From positions 1-63,204 of the forward strand of contig JAQSWD010000025.1 of the NCBI GenBank assembly GCA_029266835.1: DNA of 63,204 nt, read 5' to 3'. Both the position numbers and the translations under genes were made by a program. Source of the stretch: Steroidobacteraceae bacterium. Lineage in GTDB: Bacteria > Pseudomonadota > Gammaproteobacteria > Steroidobacterales > Steroidobacteraceae. Below the pieces are notes generated by a model. It was not told where the DNA came from, did not search any database, and was given only the letters and a program-made list of their open reading frames with translations. The first letter of the stretch is position 1, and each line of letters begins with the position of its first letter. This document shows, piece after piece, positions 8,552 through 17,594 of the stretch.

Positions 8552-10069
8552 CTACCGACGCCCGATCGCGGCGATCTTCTGGCTCCACTCCGCGGGGCCG
8601 GTCTGGTGCACCGACGTGCCGTTGGCGTCCACCGCGACGGTCACGGGCATGTCTTCCACGGTGAATTCGTAGATGGCTTCCATGCCGAGGTCCTCGAAGG
8701 CCACGACTCGCGATGCCTTGATGGCCTTGGAGACCAGATAGGCCGCGCCGCCCACGGCCATGAGATACGCCGCGCGATGTTTGCGGATGGCGTCCACGCC
8801 CGCGGGACCGCGCTCGGCCTTGCCTACCATGGCGATGAGCCCGGTCTTGTCGAGCATCATCTCGGTGAACTTGTCCATGCGCGTGGCGGTAGTCGGGCCG
8901 GCGGGACCCACGACTTCGCCGCGCACCGGGTCGACAGGGCCGACGTAGTAGATGACGCGATTGCGAAAGTCGACACCGGGCGGCAGCCCCTCGCCTTTCG
9001 CGAACAGATCCGCGATGCGCTTGTGAGCCGCGTCCCGACCCGTGAGCATCCTGCCATTCAACAGCAGCGACTCGCCCGGCTTCCAGGTCGCGACCTCGGC
9101 CGGCGTCAGCGTGTCCAGGTTCACACGCCGCGCGTCAGGCGCCGGCGCCCAGTCGATCTTCGGCCAATCGGAGAGCTTCGGCGTCTCCAGCCTGGCTGGC
9201 CCGCTGCCATCCAGTGTGAAATGCACGTGCCGCGTGGCGGCGCAGTTCGGGATCATGGCGACCGGCTTGGATGCCGCGTGTGTCGGATATTCGAAGATCT
9301 TCACGTCGAGCACGGTGGATAGACCACCCAGCCCCTGCGCGCCGATGCCCAGCGCGTTCACCTTCTCGTACAGCTCGATGCGCAGCTCCTCGGTTTTCGA
9401 CCGCGGTCCGCGCGCCTTGAGCTCGGCCATGTCGATGGGCTCCATCAACGATTCCTTGGCGAGCAGCATGGCCTTCTCGGCCGAGCCACCGATGCCGATG
9501 CCCAGCATGCCGGGCGGACACCAGCCCGCGCCCATGAGCGGCACGGTCTTCAGCACCCAGTCCACCAGCGAATCGGAAGGATTCAGCATGACGAACTTCG
9601 ACTTGTTCTCCGAGCCGCCACCCTTGGCCGCCACCGTGATCTCGAGCTCGTCGCCCGGCACCAGCCGCGTGTGGATCACGGCTGGCGTGTTGTCCTTCGT
9701 GTTCTTGCGCGAGAAGTTCGGGTCCGCGACGATCGACGCTCGCAGCTTGTTGTCCGGATGTAGATAGGCCCGGCGCACGCCTTCGTTGATCATCTCCTCG
9801 AAGCTCATCTGCGCATCCCAGCGCACATTCATGCCCACCTTGGCGAACACCATGACGATGCCCGTGTCCTGGCAGATGGGCCGGCGGCCTTCCGCGCACA
9901 TGCGCGAGTTGGTGAGAATCTGCGCGATCGCATCACGCGCCGCGGGCGATTGCTCCAGTTCGTAGGCCTTGCCGAGCGCCCTGATGTAATCCGGCGGGTG
10001 GTAATAGGAGATGTACTGGAGCGCGTCGGCGACGCTTTCGATGAGATCGGGCTGGGAAATGGCTTTCAT
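8552..10069 (-). CDS. fumA: Class I fumarate hydratase (iron-sulfur)
   Basis: 505 residues. Catalyses the interconversion of fumarate and malate in the citric acid cycle. It contains the N-terminal alpha-type region (PICQDTG, GGGSENKS, GWCPPGMLGIGIGG) and the C-terminal beta-type region (GPVDPVRGEVVGPAGPTTATRMDKF) in one chain, as in class I enzymes. Cys66, Cys184 and Cys276 are placed as the three ligands of the [4Fe-4S] cluster. Cytoplasmic. No class II fumarase is in the window. The symbol is assigned by family only; fumA and fumB cannot be told apart here. Confidence 0.93.
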   Translation of the reverse strand: MKAISQPDLIESVADALQYISYYHPPDYIRALGKAYELEQSPAARDAIAQILTNSRMCAEGRRPICQDTGIVMVFAKVGMNVRWDAQMSFEEMINEGVRRAYLHPDNKLRASIVADPNFSRKNTKDNTPAVIHTRLVPGDELEITVAAKGGGSENKSKFVMLNPSDSLVDWVLKTVPLMGAGWCPPGMLGIGIGGSAEKAMLLAKESLMEPIDMAELKARGPRSKTEELRIELYEKVNALGIGAQGLGGLSTVLDVKIFEYPTHAASKPVAMIPNCAATRHVHFTLDGSGPARLETPKLSDWPKIDWAPAPDARRVNLDTLTPAEVATWKPGESLLLNGRMLTGRDAAHKRIADLFAKGEGLPPGVDFRNRVIYYVGPVDPVRGEVVGPAGPTTATRMDKFTEMMLDKTGLIAMVGKAERGPAGVDAIRKHRAAYLMAVGGAAYLVSKAIKASRVVAFEDLGMEAIYEFTVEDMPVTVAVDANGTSVHQTGPAEWSQKIAAIGRR

Positions 10070-10182
10070 GGAAGGGCTTTCATCGAAGGGTTTTCATGGA
10101 ATGGTGGACGTCATGAAACGGTTCATGATTTTCGCGGGATGGATATTTCCATTTTAGCGCGACGATCACGCGGCGTTTCAGC

Positions 10183-10188
10183 TAAGTT
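10183..10188 (+). promoter_or_regulatory. Putative near-leaderless -10 (TAAGTT)
   Basis: TAAGTT ends 8 bp before the ATG at 10197; no Shine-Dalgarno is visible. Confidence 0.35.
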
Positions 10189-10196
10189 CCCGGCAT

Positions 10197-11495
10197 ATGA
10201 CACAAAACAGGAAAGTGGTGGTGATCGGTGGCGGGTTTGCCGGCCTGTGGGCGGTGCGCGCACTGCGCAAGGCGCCCGTGGACATCACTCTCATCGATCG
10301 CAGCAACCATCATCTCTTCCAGCCCCTGCTCTACCAGGTGGCCACGGCCGGCCTCGCGGCGCCGTCGATCGCCGCCCCGCTGCGCCACATCCTGCGCGAC
10401 CAGCGGAACACCACGGTGCTCATGGGCGAGGCCACCCGCATCGATACCGCCGCGCGCGAGGTGGTGATGGGCGAACGACGCATTCCCTACGACTATCTTC
10501 TCGTCGCCAGCGGCGCCACGCATGCCTACTTCGGCCACGACGAGTGGGAGAAATTCGCGCCCGGACTCAAGAATCTCGACGACGCCTTCGCCATCCGCGC
10601 GCGCGTGCTGTCGGCATTCGAAGAGGCGGAAGCCACGCAAGACCCCGAGCAGTGCAAGGCCTGCCTCACCTTCGCGGTCATCGGCGCCGGTCCCACGGGC
10701 GTGGAACTCGCCGGCACGCTGGCGGAGATCGCGCGCCATACGCTGAAGCGCGATTTCCGCAACATCGATTCACGCCAGGCGCGCGTGTTGCTGATCGAAG
10801 CCGGGCCGCGCGTGTTGAGCGCGTTCTCCGAAGATCTATCCGCGAAAGCGCGCGCGCAGCTCGAAAAACTCGGCGTGGAAGTGCGCACCGGCGCGCCCGT
10901 GTCCGCGATCGGCGCGGATTTCCTGGTAGCCGGCGGCGAGCGCATCGCGGCGCGCACCACACTCTGGGCGGCGGGTGTCGCGGCGTCGTCGCTGGGAAAA
11001 AGACTGGTCGGCGACGGCGCGGGCGAACTGCTCGATCGCGCCGGCCGGGTACGCGTGCAGCCAGACCTCAGCCTGGGCGCGCATCCTGAAGTATTCGTCG
11101 CCGGCGATCTCGCCAGCGTGACCTGCGAAGGCAAGCCCGTACCGGGAGTGGCGCCGGCCGCCAAGCAGATGGGTACTCACGTTGCGCGCAACATCCTCGC
11201 CCGCCTCGCCGGCCGCGAAACCAAGGCTTTCAGGTATACCGACTTCGGGTCACTGGCCACCATCGGCCGCCATTCCGCGGTCGCGCAGCTTCCCAGGATG
11301 AAGTTCTCGGGAATATTCGCGTGGTGGTTCTGGCTGGTGCTGCACATCTACTTCCTGATCGGGTTCCGCAGCAGGCTCATCGTGCTCATCAACTGGGCCT
11401 GGGCCTATTTCACGTACGGCCGCGGAGCGCGCATCATCCTGGGTATCGAATCGGAGAAGGCGACTCATGGCGGCAAAGAAGAAAAGTCCGGCTAA
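10197..11495 (+). CDS. ndh: Type II NADH dehydrogenase (NDH-2)
   Basis: 432 residues. Non-proton-pumping oxidation of NADH with electron transfer to quinone at the inner membrane. The first dinucleotide fold carries VVVIGGGFAG (FAD) and the second AVIGAGPTGVELAG (NAD). HHLFQPLLYQVATAGL near residue 40 is a family hallmark, as is the VFVAGDLA segment close to the flavin. The C-terminal stretch (WWFWLVLHIYFLIGF onward) is aromatic and hydrophobic, matching the membrane-anchoring region. The next gene starts inside its last 29 bases. Confidence 0.9.
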   Translation: MTQNRKVVVIGGGFAGLWAVRALRKAPVDITLIDRSNHHLFQPLLYQVATAGLAAPSIAAPLRHILRDQRNTTVLMGEATRIDTAAREVVMGERRIPYDYLLVASGATHAYFGHDEWEKFAPGLKNLDDAFAIRARVLSAFEEAEATQDPEQCKACLTFAVIGAGPTGVELAGTLAEIARHTLKRDFRNIDSRQARVLLIEAGPRVLSAFSEDLSAKARAQLEKLGVEVRTGAPVSAIGADFLVAGGERIAARTTLWAAGVAASSLGKRLVGDGAGELLDRAGRVRVQPDLSLGAHPEVFVAGDLASVTCEGKPVPGVAPAAKQMGTHVARNILARLAGRETKAFRYTDFGSLATIGRHSAVAQLPRMKFSGIFAWWFWLVLHIYFLIGFRSRLIVLINWAWAYFTYGRGARIILGIESEKATHGGKEEKSG

Positions 11496-12471
11496 GACGA
11501 AAGCGAAAGCGAAACGCGCGAGGCTCATGCCGAGCCTGGTGAAGCGTGGTCTCTCGGCCATGGAAGTCGCGTTGCCTATCGAGCATGCGGAGATCAACGC
11601 GGTCGTGGAGCTCGTACGAAAGGCCGGCGGTGCGCCGCTCGGTGCCTACCGCGAGCCGCTGGGCGGACGCCCGCTGTTGCTGGCGTCCCTGCCGTTCAGC
11701 GCCGTGCAGCCCACGCCCTTCCAGCGCGACCTGTCGCCCACGCACGCGAAGAAGCTCGCGGGCGCCATCGAGGCCACCGCCGCATTTCTCGATCCGCTCA
11801 TCGTGGTGCGCGGTGAGGACGGCCGCTTCTGGACGCCCAACGGCCGCCATCGGCTGGCTGCCGCGAAGGTGCTCGGACTCAAACAGATCACCGTGCTGAT
11901 TTCGCCCGACGAAACGCTGTCGTATCGCATCCTCGCGCTGAACACCGAGAAGGCTCACAACCTCAAGGACAAATCGCTGGAAGTGGTCCGCATGGCGCGC
12001 AATCTCGCCAAGCGCGACCCGAAGCGCACCGAGGCCTCGCTGGCCGCGGAGTTCGAAGCGGCCGAGTTGCTCACGCTGGGGCTGGTCTACGAGGGAAACC
12101 TGCGTTTCGGCGGCGGCGCGTACAGCCCCGTCCTGAAGAAGGTGGACCGCCTGACCACCAAGCCCCTGCCCGCTGCCATCCGCGAGCGCGAGGCATATGC
12201 CAAACGCCTCGCCGAGATCGATGCCGAGGTGAAGCGCATCGTCGGCGAGCTGCAGGCACGCGGCATGAAGTCGCCCTATCTTCGCAGCTATGTGGTGGCG
12301 CGCATCAATCCCGTGCGCTTCCACAAGGCCAAGCCCGGCGACAAGAAACCCGCCATGCCCATCGCGCAGGCGCTTCTGCGCATGTACGCGGCCGCGAAGA
12401 AGTTCGACCTCAACAAGGTGAACATGAGCGACCTGGCCTTCGTCGCCGCCGGCGCCGAATCGGCCGAATAA
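11467..12471 (+). CDS. ParB-like nuclease-domain protein
   Basis: 334 residues. A strongly basic N-terminus (Lys/Ala-rich, about 1-25) precedes a ParB/sulfiredoxin-like domain at about 70-155. That domain has VQPTPFQR, DPLIVVRGEDGRFWTPNGRHRLAAAKVLG and a GRHR box of the kind found in ParB N-terminal domains. The rest is helical and basic; there is no ParA next door and no classical ParB helix-turn-helix, so a role in chromosome partition is unlikely. The start at 11467 overlaps ndh by 29 bases and follows GGAGAAGG, so translation is probably linked to ndh. A nucleic-acid role is inferred, helped by the adjacent topoisomerase gene. Confidence 0.75.
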   Translation: MAAKKKSPAKTKAKAKRARLMPSLVKRGLSAMEVALPIEHAEINAVVELVRKAGGAPLGAYREPLGGRPLLLASLPFSAVQPTPFQRDLSPTHAKKLAGAIEATAAFLDPLIVVRGEDGRFWTPNGRHRLAAAKVLGLKQITVLISPDETLSYRILALNTEKAHNLKDKSLEVVRMARNLAKRDPKRTEASLAAEFEAAELLTLGLVYEGNLRFGGGAYSPVLKKVDRLTTKPLPAAIREREAYAKRLAEIDAEVKRIVGELQARGMKSPYLRSYVVARINPVRFHKAKPGDKKPAMPIAQALLRMYAAAKKFDLNKVNMSDLAFVAAGAESAE

Positions 12472-12489
12472 GCATCCGAAAGTTCATGT

Positions 12490-12510
12490 ACGCCGCCGCC
12501 TCGGCGGCGT
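12490..12510. repeat. Short GC-rich hairpin after the ParB-like gene
   Basis: An 8-bp stem (12490-12497 with 12503-12510) around a 5-base loop, 18 bp past the stop. There is no T-run, so termination here is uncertain. Confidence 0.4.
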
Positions 12511-12619
12511 TGAGAGTGGGCGGCAGCCCTGAACAAGTCCTGAGAAATACGCGAAATGCTGAGCCCGGACGGCATCATTGCTGACAGTGCAGGCACCGCG
12601 CGCCTAGCAATCTGCCCGC

Positions 12620-13624
12620 ATGCCGCCAGTGCCCCGAGGTCTCGTCTACGTCAGTGATCAGTCGCGCGGCATTCGCCGCGTGCGCCTCTCCGCCAGGAAT
12701 TCGAAGCGGCCCAGGTTCGCGTACCAGGGGCCATCCGGACGCCGCATTCGCGACGCGCGCACGCTTGATCGAATCGCGAAGCTCGCAATACCACCTGCGT
12801 ACGAAGACGTATGGATCTGCGTCAGTCCACGCGGCCACCTCCAGGCCACCGGACGCGACGCACGCGGCCGCAAGCAGTATCGGTATCACCCGGACTGGAG
12901 CCGTGCGCGCAATGATCACAAGCATTCGCGCATGCGCCATTTCGGCAAGGCGCTGGGCCGGCTGCGCGCCGCCGTCCGCCGCGATCTCAAATTGCCCGGC
13001 CTGCCGCGCGAGAAAGTACTGTCGCTCGTGGTCAAGTTGCTCGACACCACCCAGGTGCGCGTGGGCAATGCCGAATACGCGCGCAGCAACAACAGCTTCG
13101 GCCTCACTACCCTGCGCGACCGGCACGCGAAGTTTCCCGTGCGCGGCAAGGCGCTTCTGCAGTTCAAGGGCAAGGGCGGCGCCGAGCACGACGTTCTGGT
13201 TGATGATGCGCGGCTGGCGAAGCTGGTGCGGCGCTGCCAGGAGCTTCCCGGGCAAGCCCTGTTCCAGTACATCGATGAACAGGGAAAGAGCCGCGCAATC
13301 GATTCCGGCCAGGTCAACGACTATCTACGCGAGCGCATGGGCGGCGAGTTCACGGCCAAGGACTTCCGTACCTGGCACGCGACGCTGCATGCGCTGGCCT
13401 TGCTCGACAGGATGCCGCTGCCCAAGAGGCGTACCGAGACGGCACTGCGCGGGTGCGTGAACGCCGTGGTCAAGGAAGTCGCCAGCGGACTGCGAAACAC
13501 GCCCGCCGTCTGCCGCAAGGCCTATATCAACCCCGCGGTGTTCGTCGCCTGGCAAAACGGCGGCCTGCGGCGCCGTGCGGCGCGGGGCAGGCCGGCGCAG
13601 GCCCTGCTGGCGCTGCTCAAATAG
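12620..13624 (+). CDS. Type IB DNA topoisomerase
   Basis: 334 residues, the usual length of the poxvirus-like bacterial enzyme. It relaxes positive and negative supercoils by a 3'-phosphotyrosyl intermediate. The N-terminal domain runs to about 85 (RIAKLAIPPAYEDVWIC, then a GRDARGRKQYRYH segment). Catalytic candidates are Arg147 in TTQVRVGN, Lys183 or Lys185 in QFKGKGG, Arg250 and His253 in FRTWHAT, and nucleophile Tyr302 in CRKAYINP (more often SYIHP in the family). All catalytic positions are present, so it should be active. It sits 148 bp after the ParB-like gene in the same direction. Confidence 0.9.
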   Translation: MPPVPRGLVYVSDQSRGIRRVRLSARNSKRPRFAYQGPSGRRIRDARTLDRIAKLAIPPAYEDVWICVSPRGHLQATGRDARGRKQYRYHPDWSRARNDHKHSRMRHFGKALGRLRAAVRRDLKLPGLPREKVLSLVVKLLDTTQVRVGNAEYARSNNSFGLTTLRDRHAKFPVRGKALLQFKGKGGAEHDVLVDDARLAKLVRRCQELPGQALFQYIDEQGKSRAIDSGQVNDYLRERMGGEFTAKDFRTWHATLHALALLDRMPLPKRRTETALRGCVNAVVKEVASGLRNTPAVCRKAYINPAVFVAWQNGGLRRRAARGRPAQALLALLK

Positions 13625-13875
13625 GCCGCGGCCACGAGCCGCGCCGCGTCGCGGTTACAAATTTTCACGTCCCTTTAAACCTTTTCGACGACCAACGACT
13701 CGTCGCAGCCCCCAACGGCTCGACGCAATTTTCCCGATTCCCTTGCAACCGTTTTCGCGGGCCGCGCGTCTATATCAGCGTCCCGACTGACACGTACGGA
13801 CTCGCCTCTCACGCCGGCAAGCGATGAGTTTGGCACGCGTCATCGGCTTGTTTTTCCACTGATGGAGGATCAGCC

Positions 13876-14253
13876 ATGACCCGCTCTAACGATGAATCCG
13901 TGTTGCACCGCGCCTCTGAACGCGTCTCGGCGGGTGCCGCCGCGATCGCACTCACTTTCCTCACGCTGCTGACGGTGGATGCGCGCGCCGATGCGACTCC
14001 GGGCAATCTGCCCAGCGTCACGGTGAGCTACTCGGATGTGGCCTTCGGCAACTCCGAGGGCGCAGCCAAGGTGTATCGCCAGTTGAAGAACGCCGCCCGC
14101 AAGGTCTGCGGCGTGGACAACTCCAACAAGCCGCTGGATCTGTACCTGGCGGCGCGCGATTGCTACGAAGAGGCGCTGGCGGATGCCGTGCGCAAGATCG
14201 ATCGTCCCACGCTCACCTCGTTGCATACGTCCAAGACGCGCAATCTCGGTTGA
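13876..14253 (+). CDS. UrcA family protein
   Basis: 125 residues with a signal peptide (about 1-38). The mature part matches the UrcA pattern: VSYSDV, then EGAAKVYRQLKNAARKVCG and a second cysteine in RDCYEEALADAV. Cys78 and Cys96 probably form a disulfide. UrcA proteins are small exported proteins of unknown role, common in GC-rich proteobacteria. The start follows a good GGAGG ribosome-binding site. The 251 bp upstream hold no gene. Confidence 0.85.
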   Translation: MTRSNDESVLHRASERVSAGAAAIALTFLTLLTVDARADATPGNLPSVTVSYSDVAFGNSEGAAKVYRQLKNAARKVCGVDNSNKPLDLYLAARDCYEEALADAVRKIDRPTLTSLHTSKTRNLG

Positions 14254-14351
14254 GGCCGGTGAAGACCCGGGCTTCGGGTTTCAGGCATCGCAATGGGCGG
14301 GCCTGAAATCCGGAGCGGCCCGTTACTGAACGCTCAGCCGGTGCTGAACGC

Positions 14352-15557
14352 TCAACGATAAAGCAGGATGTCCTCGCGCTGCTCTTTCCAGGCAGCTTCA
14401 TCCTTCGCGGCCAGCTTCTCCAGGTCCATCGGCGTCGCCGAGGGATCATCCACCCACTCGCGCAGCAGCTCGCTGCCGTTGATCAAGTCGATGGCCAGCC
14501 GCGTGTGTTCGTATTCGTACGCAAAATCGCGCCAGAGCTGGTACTCACCGCGTAGCCGGCGGATGCACTTGAAAGTGCCGGCCATGAGGCGCCAGGGGCG
14601 GAACGTGCCGTGGTTGTACGCGCCGTCATCGACATGGATCTGGAACCCCGAACACAACTTGCCCGAGTACTTGTGGAAAGTCGGCTCGAACCAGCACGGC
14701 CTCAGGCGGCAACCCTCCAGCCAGTTCGGCACGATGCGGTCGAGCATGGTCAGCAGCGAACGCGGATCCAGGCCCGGTGCGCCCAACAACTCCAGCGGCC
14801 GCGTGGTACCGCGTCCTTCGGAAAGGGTGGTGCCCTCGAGCATCACGGTGCCGGCATACGCACGGGCCATGGAAAGATTGGCCGCATTCGGGCTCGGATT
14901 CACCCAGCTGCGCTCGTTCACGGGCCACCCGTAGCCCGGCGCCTCGTCCGGTTTGTAGCCGCGCATGGGAATGACGCGGTAATCGACGGCCAGGTGAAAA
15001 TGACTGATGAACCAGATGCCCAGCTCGCCGAGCGTGAGCCCATGGCGCATGGGCATGGGCCCCGCGCCGACGAAACTTTCCCAGCGCGGGCGCAGCGAGA
15101 GTCCTTCGACGGGCCGGCCCGCGGGATTGGGACGATCGAGCACCCACACCGTCTTGCCGGTCTGCGCGGCGGCTTCCAGCACATATAGAAGAGTGGTGAT
15201 GAAGGTATAGATGCGGCAACCCACGTCCTGCAGGTCCACCAGCAGCACGTCGAAGTGCGCCAGCATCTCCTCGGTGGGGCGGCGTACCGTGCCGTACAGG
15301 CTGAACACCGGGATGCCATGCACCGGGTCGCGATAGTCCGGCGACTCGATCATGTTGTCCTGCTTGTCGCCGCGCAGGCCGTGCTGTGGGCCGAAGGCCG
15401 CGGTGATGTTCACGCGCGCGGCACGCAACGCGTCCAGTGAATGCTGGAAATCCGCTGTCATGGAAGCCGGGTGCGCCAGCAATGCCACGCGCCGCTCCTC
15501 GAGCTCGCCGAGCAGCTTGCGATCACCCAACAATCTGTCGATGCCGAACTGGACCAT
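14352..15557 (-). CDS. namZ: Exo-beta-N-acetylmuramidase NamZ family (DUF1343)
   Basis: 401 residues. The DUF1343/NamZ family releases terminal N-acetylmuramic acid from peptidoglycan fragments. Family motifs include FGPQHGLRGDKQDNM (about 55-69), LLVDLQDVGCRIYTF, VLDRPNPAGR and the SEGRGTTRPLELLGAPG block. No signal peptide is visible, so it would act on recycled fragments in the cytoplasm unless the start is misjudged. A TAAAGT box lies 6 bp before the ATG. No other wall-recycling gene is adjacent. Confidence 0.85.
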   Translation of the reverse strand: MVQFGIDRLLGDRKLLGELEERRVALLAHPASMTADFQHSLDALRAARVNITAAFGPQHGLRGDKQDNMIESPDYRDPVHGIPVFSLYGTVRRPTEEMLAHFDVLLVDLQDVGCRIYTFITTLLYVLEAAAQTGKTVWVLDRPNPAGRPVEGLSLRPRWESFVGAGPMPMRHGLTLGELGIWFISHFHLAVDYRVIPMRGYKPDEAPGYGWPVNERSWVNPSPNAANLSMARAYAGTVMLEGTTLSEGRGTTRPLELLGAPGLDPRSLLTMLDRIVPNWLEGCRLRPCWFEPTFHKYSGKLCSGFQIHVDDGAYNHGTFRPWRLMAGTFKCIRRLRGEYQLWRDFAYEYEHTRLAIDLINGSELLREWVDDPSATPMDLEKLAAKDEAAWKEQREDILLYR

Positions 15558-15563
15558 TTGCGT

Positions 15564-15569
15564 ACTTTA
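15564..15569 (-). promoter_or_regulatory. Putative leaderless -10 (TAAAGT)
   Basis: TAAAGT on the minus strand, 6 bp before the ATG ending at 15557. Confidence 0.4.
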
Positions 15570-15580
15570 AACGTTGCCGC

Positions 15581-16144
15581 TCAATCGAGTTCGATCACGA
15601 AGCCGTCGGCGTGATGGAAGTCTGGTTTCTCGGCGGGATGCTTGAGCGCCCAATAAGAAAGCACTTGCGCCCGGTCCTCGATGACCGCGGACAGGCCCAG
15701 ACGCATGCCCACGCCCGCCGGCGAACGCGCCAGCCACGAGAGGTCGACGGTCACTTCGAGATCGATGTGGTCTTCGCCGGTATGCAGCCGCAGCATCGGC
15801 GGCGCCCCTTTCATGAGCGGCGCCATGCCTTCGCGATAGGCGGTGAAGTGGTAAGCCGCCCAGGCTCCGGACGGAGAAAAATTGTATTCCCAGTATTCGC
15901 CCGCGCCCACGTGACCGATGAAGGCTTCGAAACAGGTATGGCGCCAGAGCCCGTCGGTGCGCACCGCTGACCGCGGCTCGGGCAGACGCAGGGCCTCGAG
16001 ATCGCCGGTCAACCGGTAGAGCAGCACCAGTTTGCCGTTCAACCGCGAGACGTCGACGGCCAGATCTTCCACCAGCCCCTGGATGGCGCCCCGCTCGGTG
16101 ACCGGGTGCGGCAACAGGGGATGACGGCCGTAGTCGCTGGACAT
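15581..16144 (-). CDS. DOMON-like domain protein
   Basis: 187 residues from the ATG at 16144; an alternative ATG at 16156 would add four. A beta-rich single domain with DGLWRHTCFEAFIG, EYWEYNFSPSGAWAAYHFTAYREGM and WLARSPAGVGMRLGLSAVIED matches the DOMON-like family seen in bacteria. Those proteins are thought to bind a ligand such as heme or sugar; function here is unknown. No signal peptide. The 16144 start is preferred because TATGCT lies 7 bp before it. It runs in the same direction as the NamZ gene, ending 24 bp before that start, but each has its own TANNNT box. Confidence 0.7.
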   Translation of the reverse strand: MSSDYGRHPLLPHPVTERGAIQGLVEDLAVDVSRLNGKLVLLYRLTGDLEALRLPEPRSAVRTDGLWRHTCFEAFIGHVGAGEYWEYNFSPSGAWAAYHFTAYREGMAPLMKGAPPMLRLHTGEDHIDLEVTVDLSWLARSPAGVGMRLGLSAVIEDRAQVLSYWALKHPAEKPDFHHADGFVIELD

Positions 16145-16151
16145 GCGCCGC

Positions 16152-16157
16152 AGCATA
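16152..16157 (-). promoter_or_regulatory. Putative leaderless -10 (TATGCT)
   Basis: TATGCT on the minus strand, 7 bp before the preferred ATG of the DOMON-like gene. It overlaps the alternative start codon. Confidence 0.3.
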
Positions 16158-16356
16158 CCCAATATCGCGCGGCCCGAATGCGGCCCGCGAGGCCGTGAGC
16201 GCCACGGCCGTGAGTCGGGTCTCGGCATGCTTTGCGCGGCCACTGCCTTCGAAGTTAGTTGCAGATCGCCAGGAAGAGTACCCATTGCGTCGAACAAGGT
16301 TCGTATTCGCCGCAGTCTTTCGCATAATGCGCGACTTCGACAACCAGGAGTAAGCC

Positions 16357-17124
16357 ATGAAATCGCGCTCTATATCGCCCATCCGGACAATGATCGCCCT
16401 CGCCGCCCTGACATTGGCGGCGCCCGCTTTCGCCGCCGATGCCGCCATCGACGCCGCCATCGCGAACCCCGAACGCACGGAAGCCGACCGCGAGCGCGAC
16501 ACGCGCGAAAAGCCGGCCGAAGTGCTGGCGCTCGCTGGCGTTAAACCGGGCATGACCGTGGTCGACATGTTCGCCGGCGCCGGCTACTACAGCGAGTTGT
16601 TAGCCGGGGTGGTCGGCCCCACGGGCAAGGTGCTGTCGGTCAACAACGTTCCGTATGAGGGCTATTCAAAAGAAGGCGTCAAGAAGCGTTTCACCGAGGG
16701 GCGTCTCAAGAACGTGGAACGTCGCGTCGTCGAAGCCAGCTACATCAACTTCCCGCCCAAGAGCGTCGACGTCATCCTGATCTGCATGTCGTTTCACGAC
16801 GCGTTCTGGATCGACGAGAAGCAAGGCTGGCCGGAGATCAACACCGCGGGCTTCATCGATTCGATGAAGCGCATGCTCAAGCCCGGCGGCAAGCTGCTCG
16901 TCGTCGATCACAACGCCCCCGCCGGCAGTGGCGCGGAAATGGCCGGCAAGGCGCACCGGCTGAACGAAGAGTTCGCGAAGAAGAGCCTGACATCGCGCGG
17001 CTTCGTGCTGGAAAAGACCTGGGATGGCCTGCGCAACAAGGATGACCAGCTCGACAAGATGGTGTTCGACCCGGCCGTGAAGGGCAAGACGGACCGCTAC
17101 GTACACCTGTACACGGTGAAGTGA
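16357..17124 (+). CDS. Exported SAM-dependent methyltransferase-like protein
   Basis: 255 residues. A clear signal peptide (about 1-26, ending AFA) precedes a class I methyltransferase fold. Motif I is VVDMFAGAGYYSELL (from about 68), followed by a motif II/III region (VDVILICMSFHDAF) and MLKPGGKLLVVDHN. It resembles a group annotated as predicted methyltransferases (COG4798). S-adenosylmethionine is not known to be available in the periplasm, so either the protein binds something else, or the leader is an anchor. AGGAG precedes the ATG. Its stop overlaps the next start. Confidence 0.85.
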   Translation: MKSRSISPIRTMIALAALTLAAPAFAADAAIDAAIANPERTEADRERDTREKPAEVLALAGVKPGMTVVDMFAGAGYYSELLAGVVGPTGKVLSVNNVPYEGYSKEGVKKRFTEGRLKNVERRVVEASYINFPPKSVDVILICMSFHDAFWIDEKQGWPEINTAGFIDSMKRMLKPGGKLLVVDHNAPAGSGAEMAGKAHRLNEEFAKKSLTSRGFVLEKTWDGLRNKDDQLDKMVFDPAVKGKTDRYVHLYTVK

Positions 17125-17591
17125 TGCGCGCGCTGCTGGTCGCGCTGGCGTGGGCGGCATTCGTCAGCGGCGTCGGTGCGGCCGAAGGCATCGGCGCCGT
17201 GCGCGCCGCGCCCGCCAGTGCGGCGGCAGACATCGCGAAGCTGCAGGAGTTGTCGGACGCCTGGGACAAGGCCATCGTCGCCAAGGACCGGGCGGCGGTG
17301 GCCGGCAATATGGGCGCGGATTTCCGCATCATCGACGGCCAGGGCAATGTCGAGGACAAACAGCAGTTCGTCGAGGGAATCCTGGATCCGAAGCTCACCA
17401 TCGATCCGTACACCGTCGAGGAATTCGACATCCGCCTGTACGGTGACGTGGCGCTGCTGTCGGGGCGCACGCGAATGACGGGCAAACACGATGGCAAGCC
17501 CTTCGTGTCGAACTACCGATACATCGATATCTACGTCAAGCGCGACGGCCAATGGCAGATCGTGAGCGTGCAGATCACGCGCCTTCCTTAG
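17124..17591 (+). CDS. Exported NTF2/SnoaL-like protein
   Basis: 155 residues with a signal peptide (about 1-20). The mature part fits the DUF4440/SnoaL-like fold: ELSDAWDKAIVAKDRAAVAGNMGADFRIIDGQG, VEEFDIRLYGDVALLSGRTRMTG, YRYIDIYVKRDGQWQIVSVQ. Such domains bind small hydrophobic ligands or act as small enzymes. The ATG overlaps the methyltransferase TGA by one base (TGATG), so the two are probably translated together and may share a pathway in the periplasm. Confidence 0.8.
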   Translation: MRALLVALAWAAFVSGVGAAEGIGAVRAAPASAAADIAKLQELSDAWDKAIVAKDRAAVAGNMGADFRIIDGQGNVEDKQQFVEGILDPKLTIDPYTVEEFDIRLYGDVALLSGRTRMTGKHDGKPFVSNYRYIDIYVKRDGQWQIVSVQITRLP

Positions 17592-17594
17592 GTT

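Noticed and set aside
14327-14355. Direct repeat of CTGAACGCTCA before the NamZ stop
   Set aside because: Only two short copies next to each other at a gene end; no sign of insertion or function.
15567-16568. A longer minus-strand frame covering the DOMON-like gene
   Set aside because: Different frame from the domain-bearing one, and it runs through the 5' half of the methyltransferase gene.
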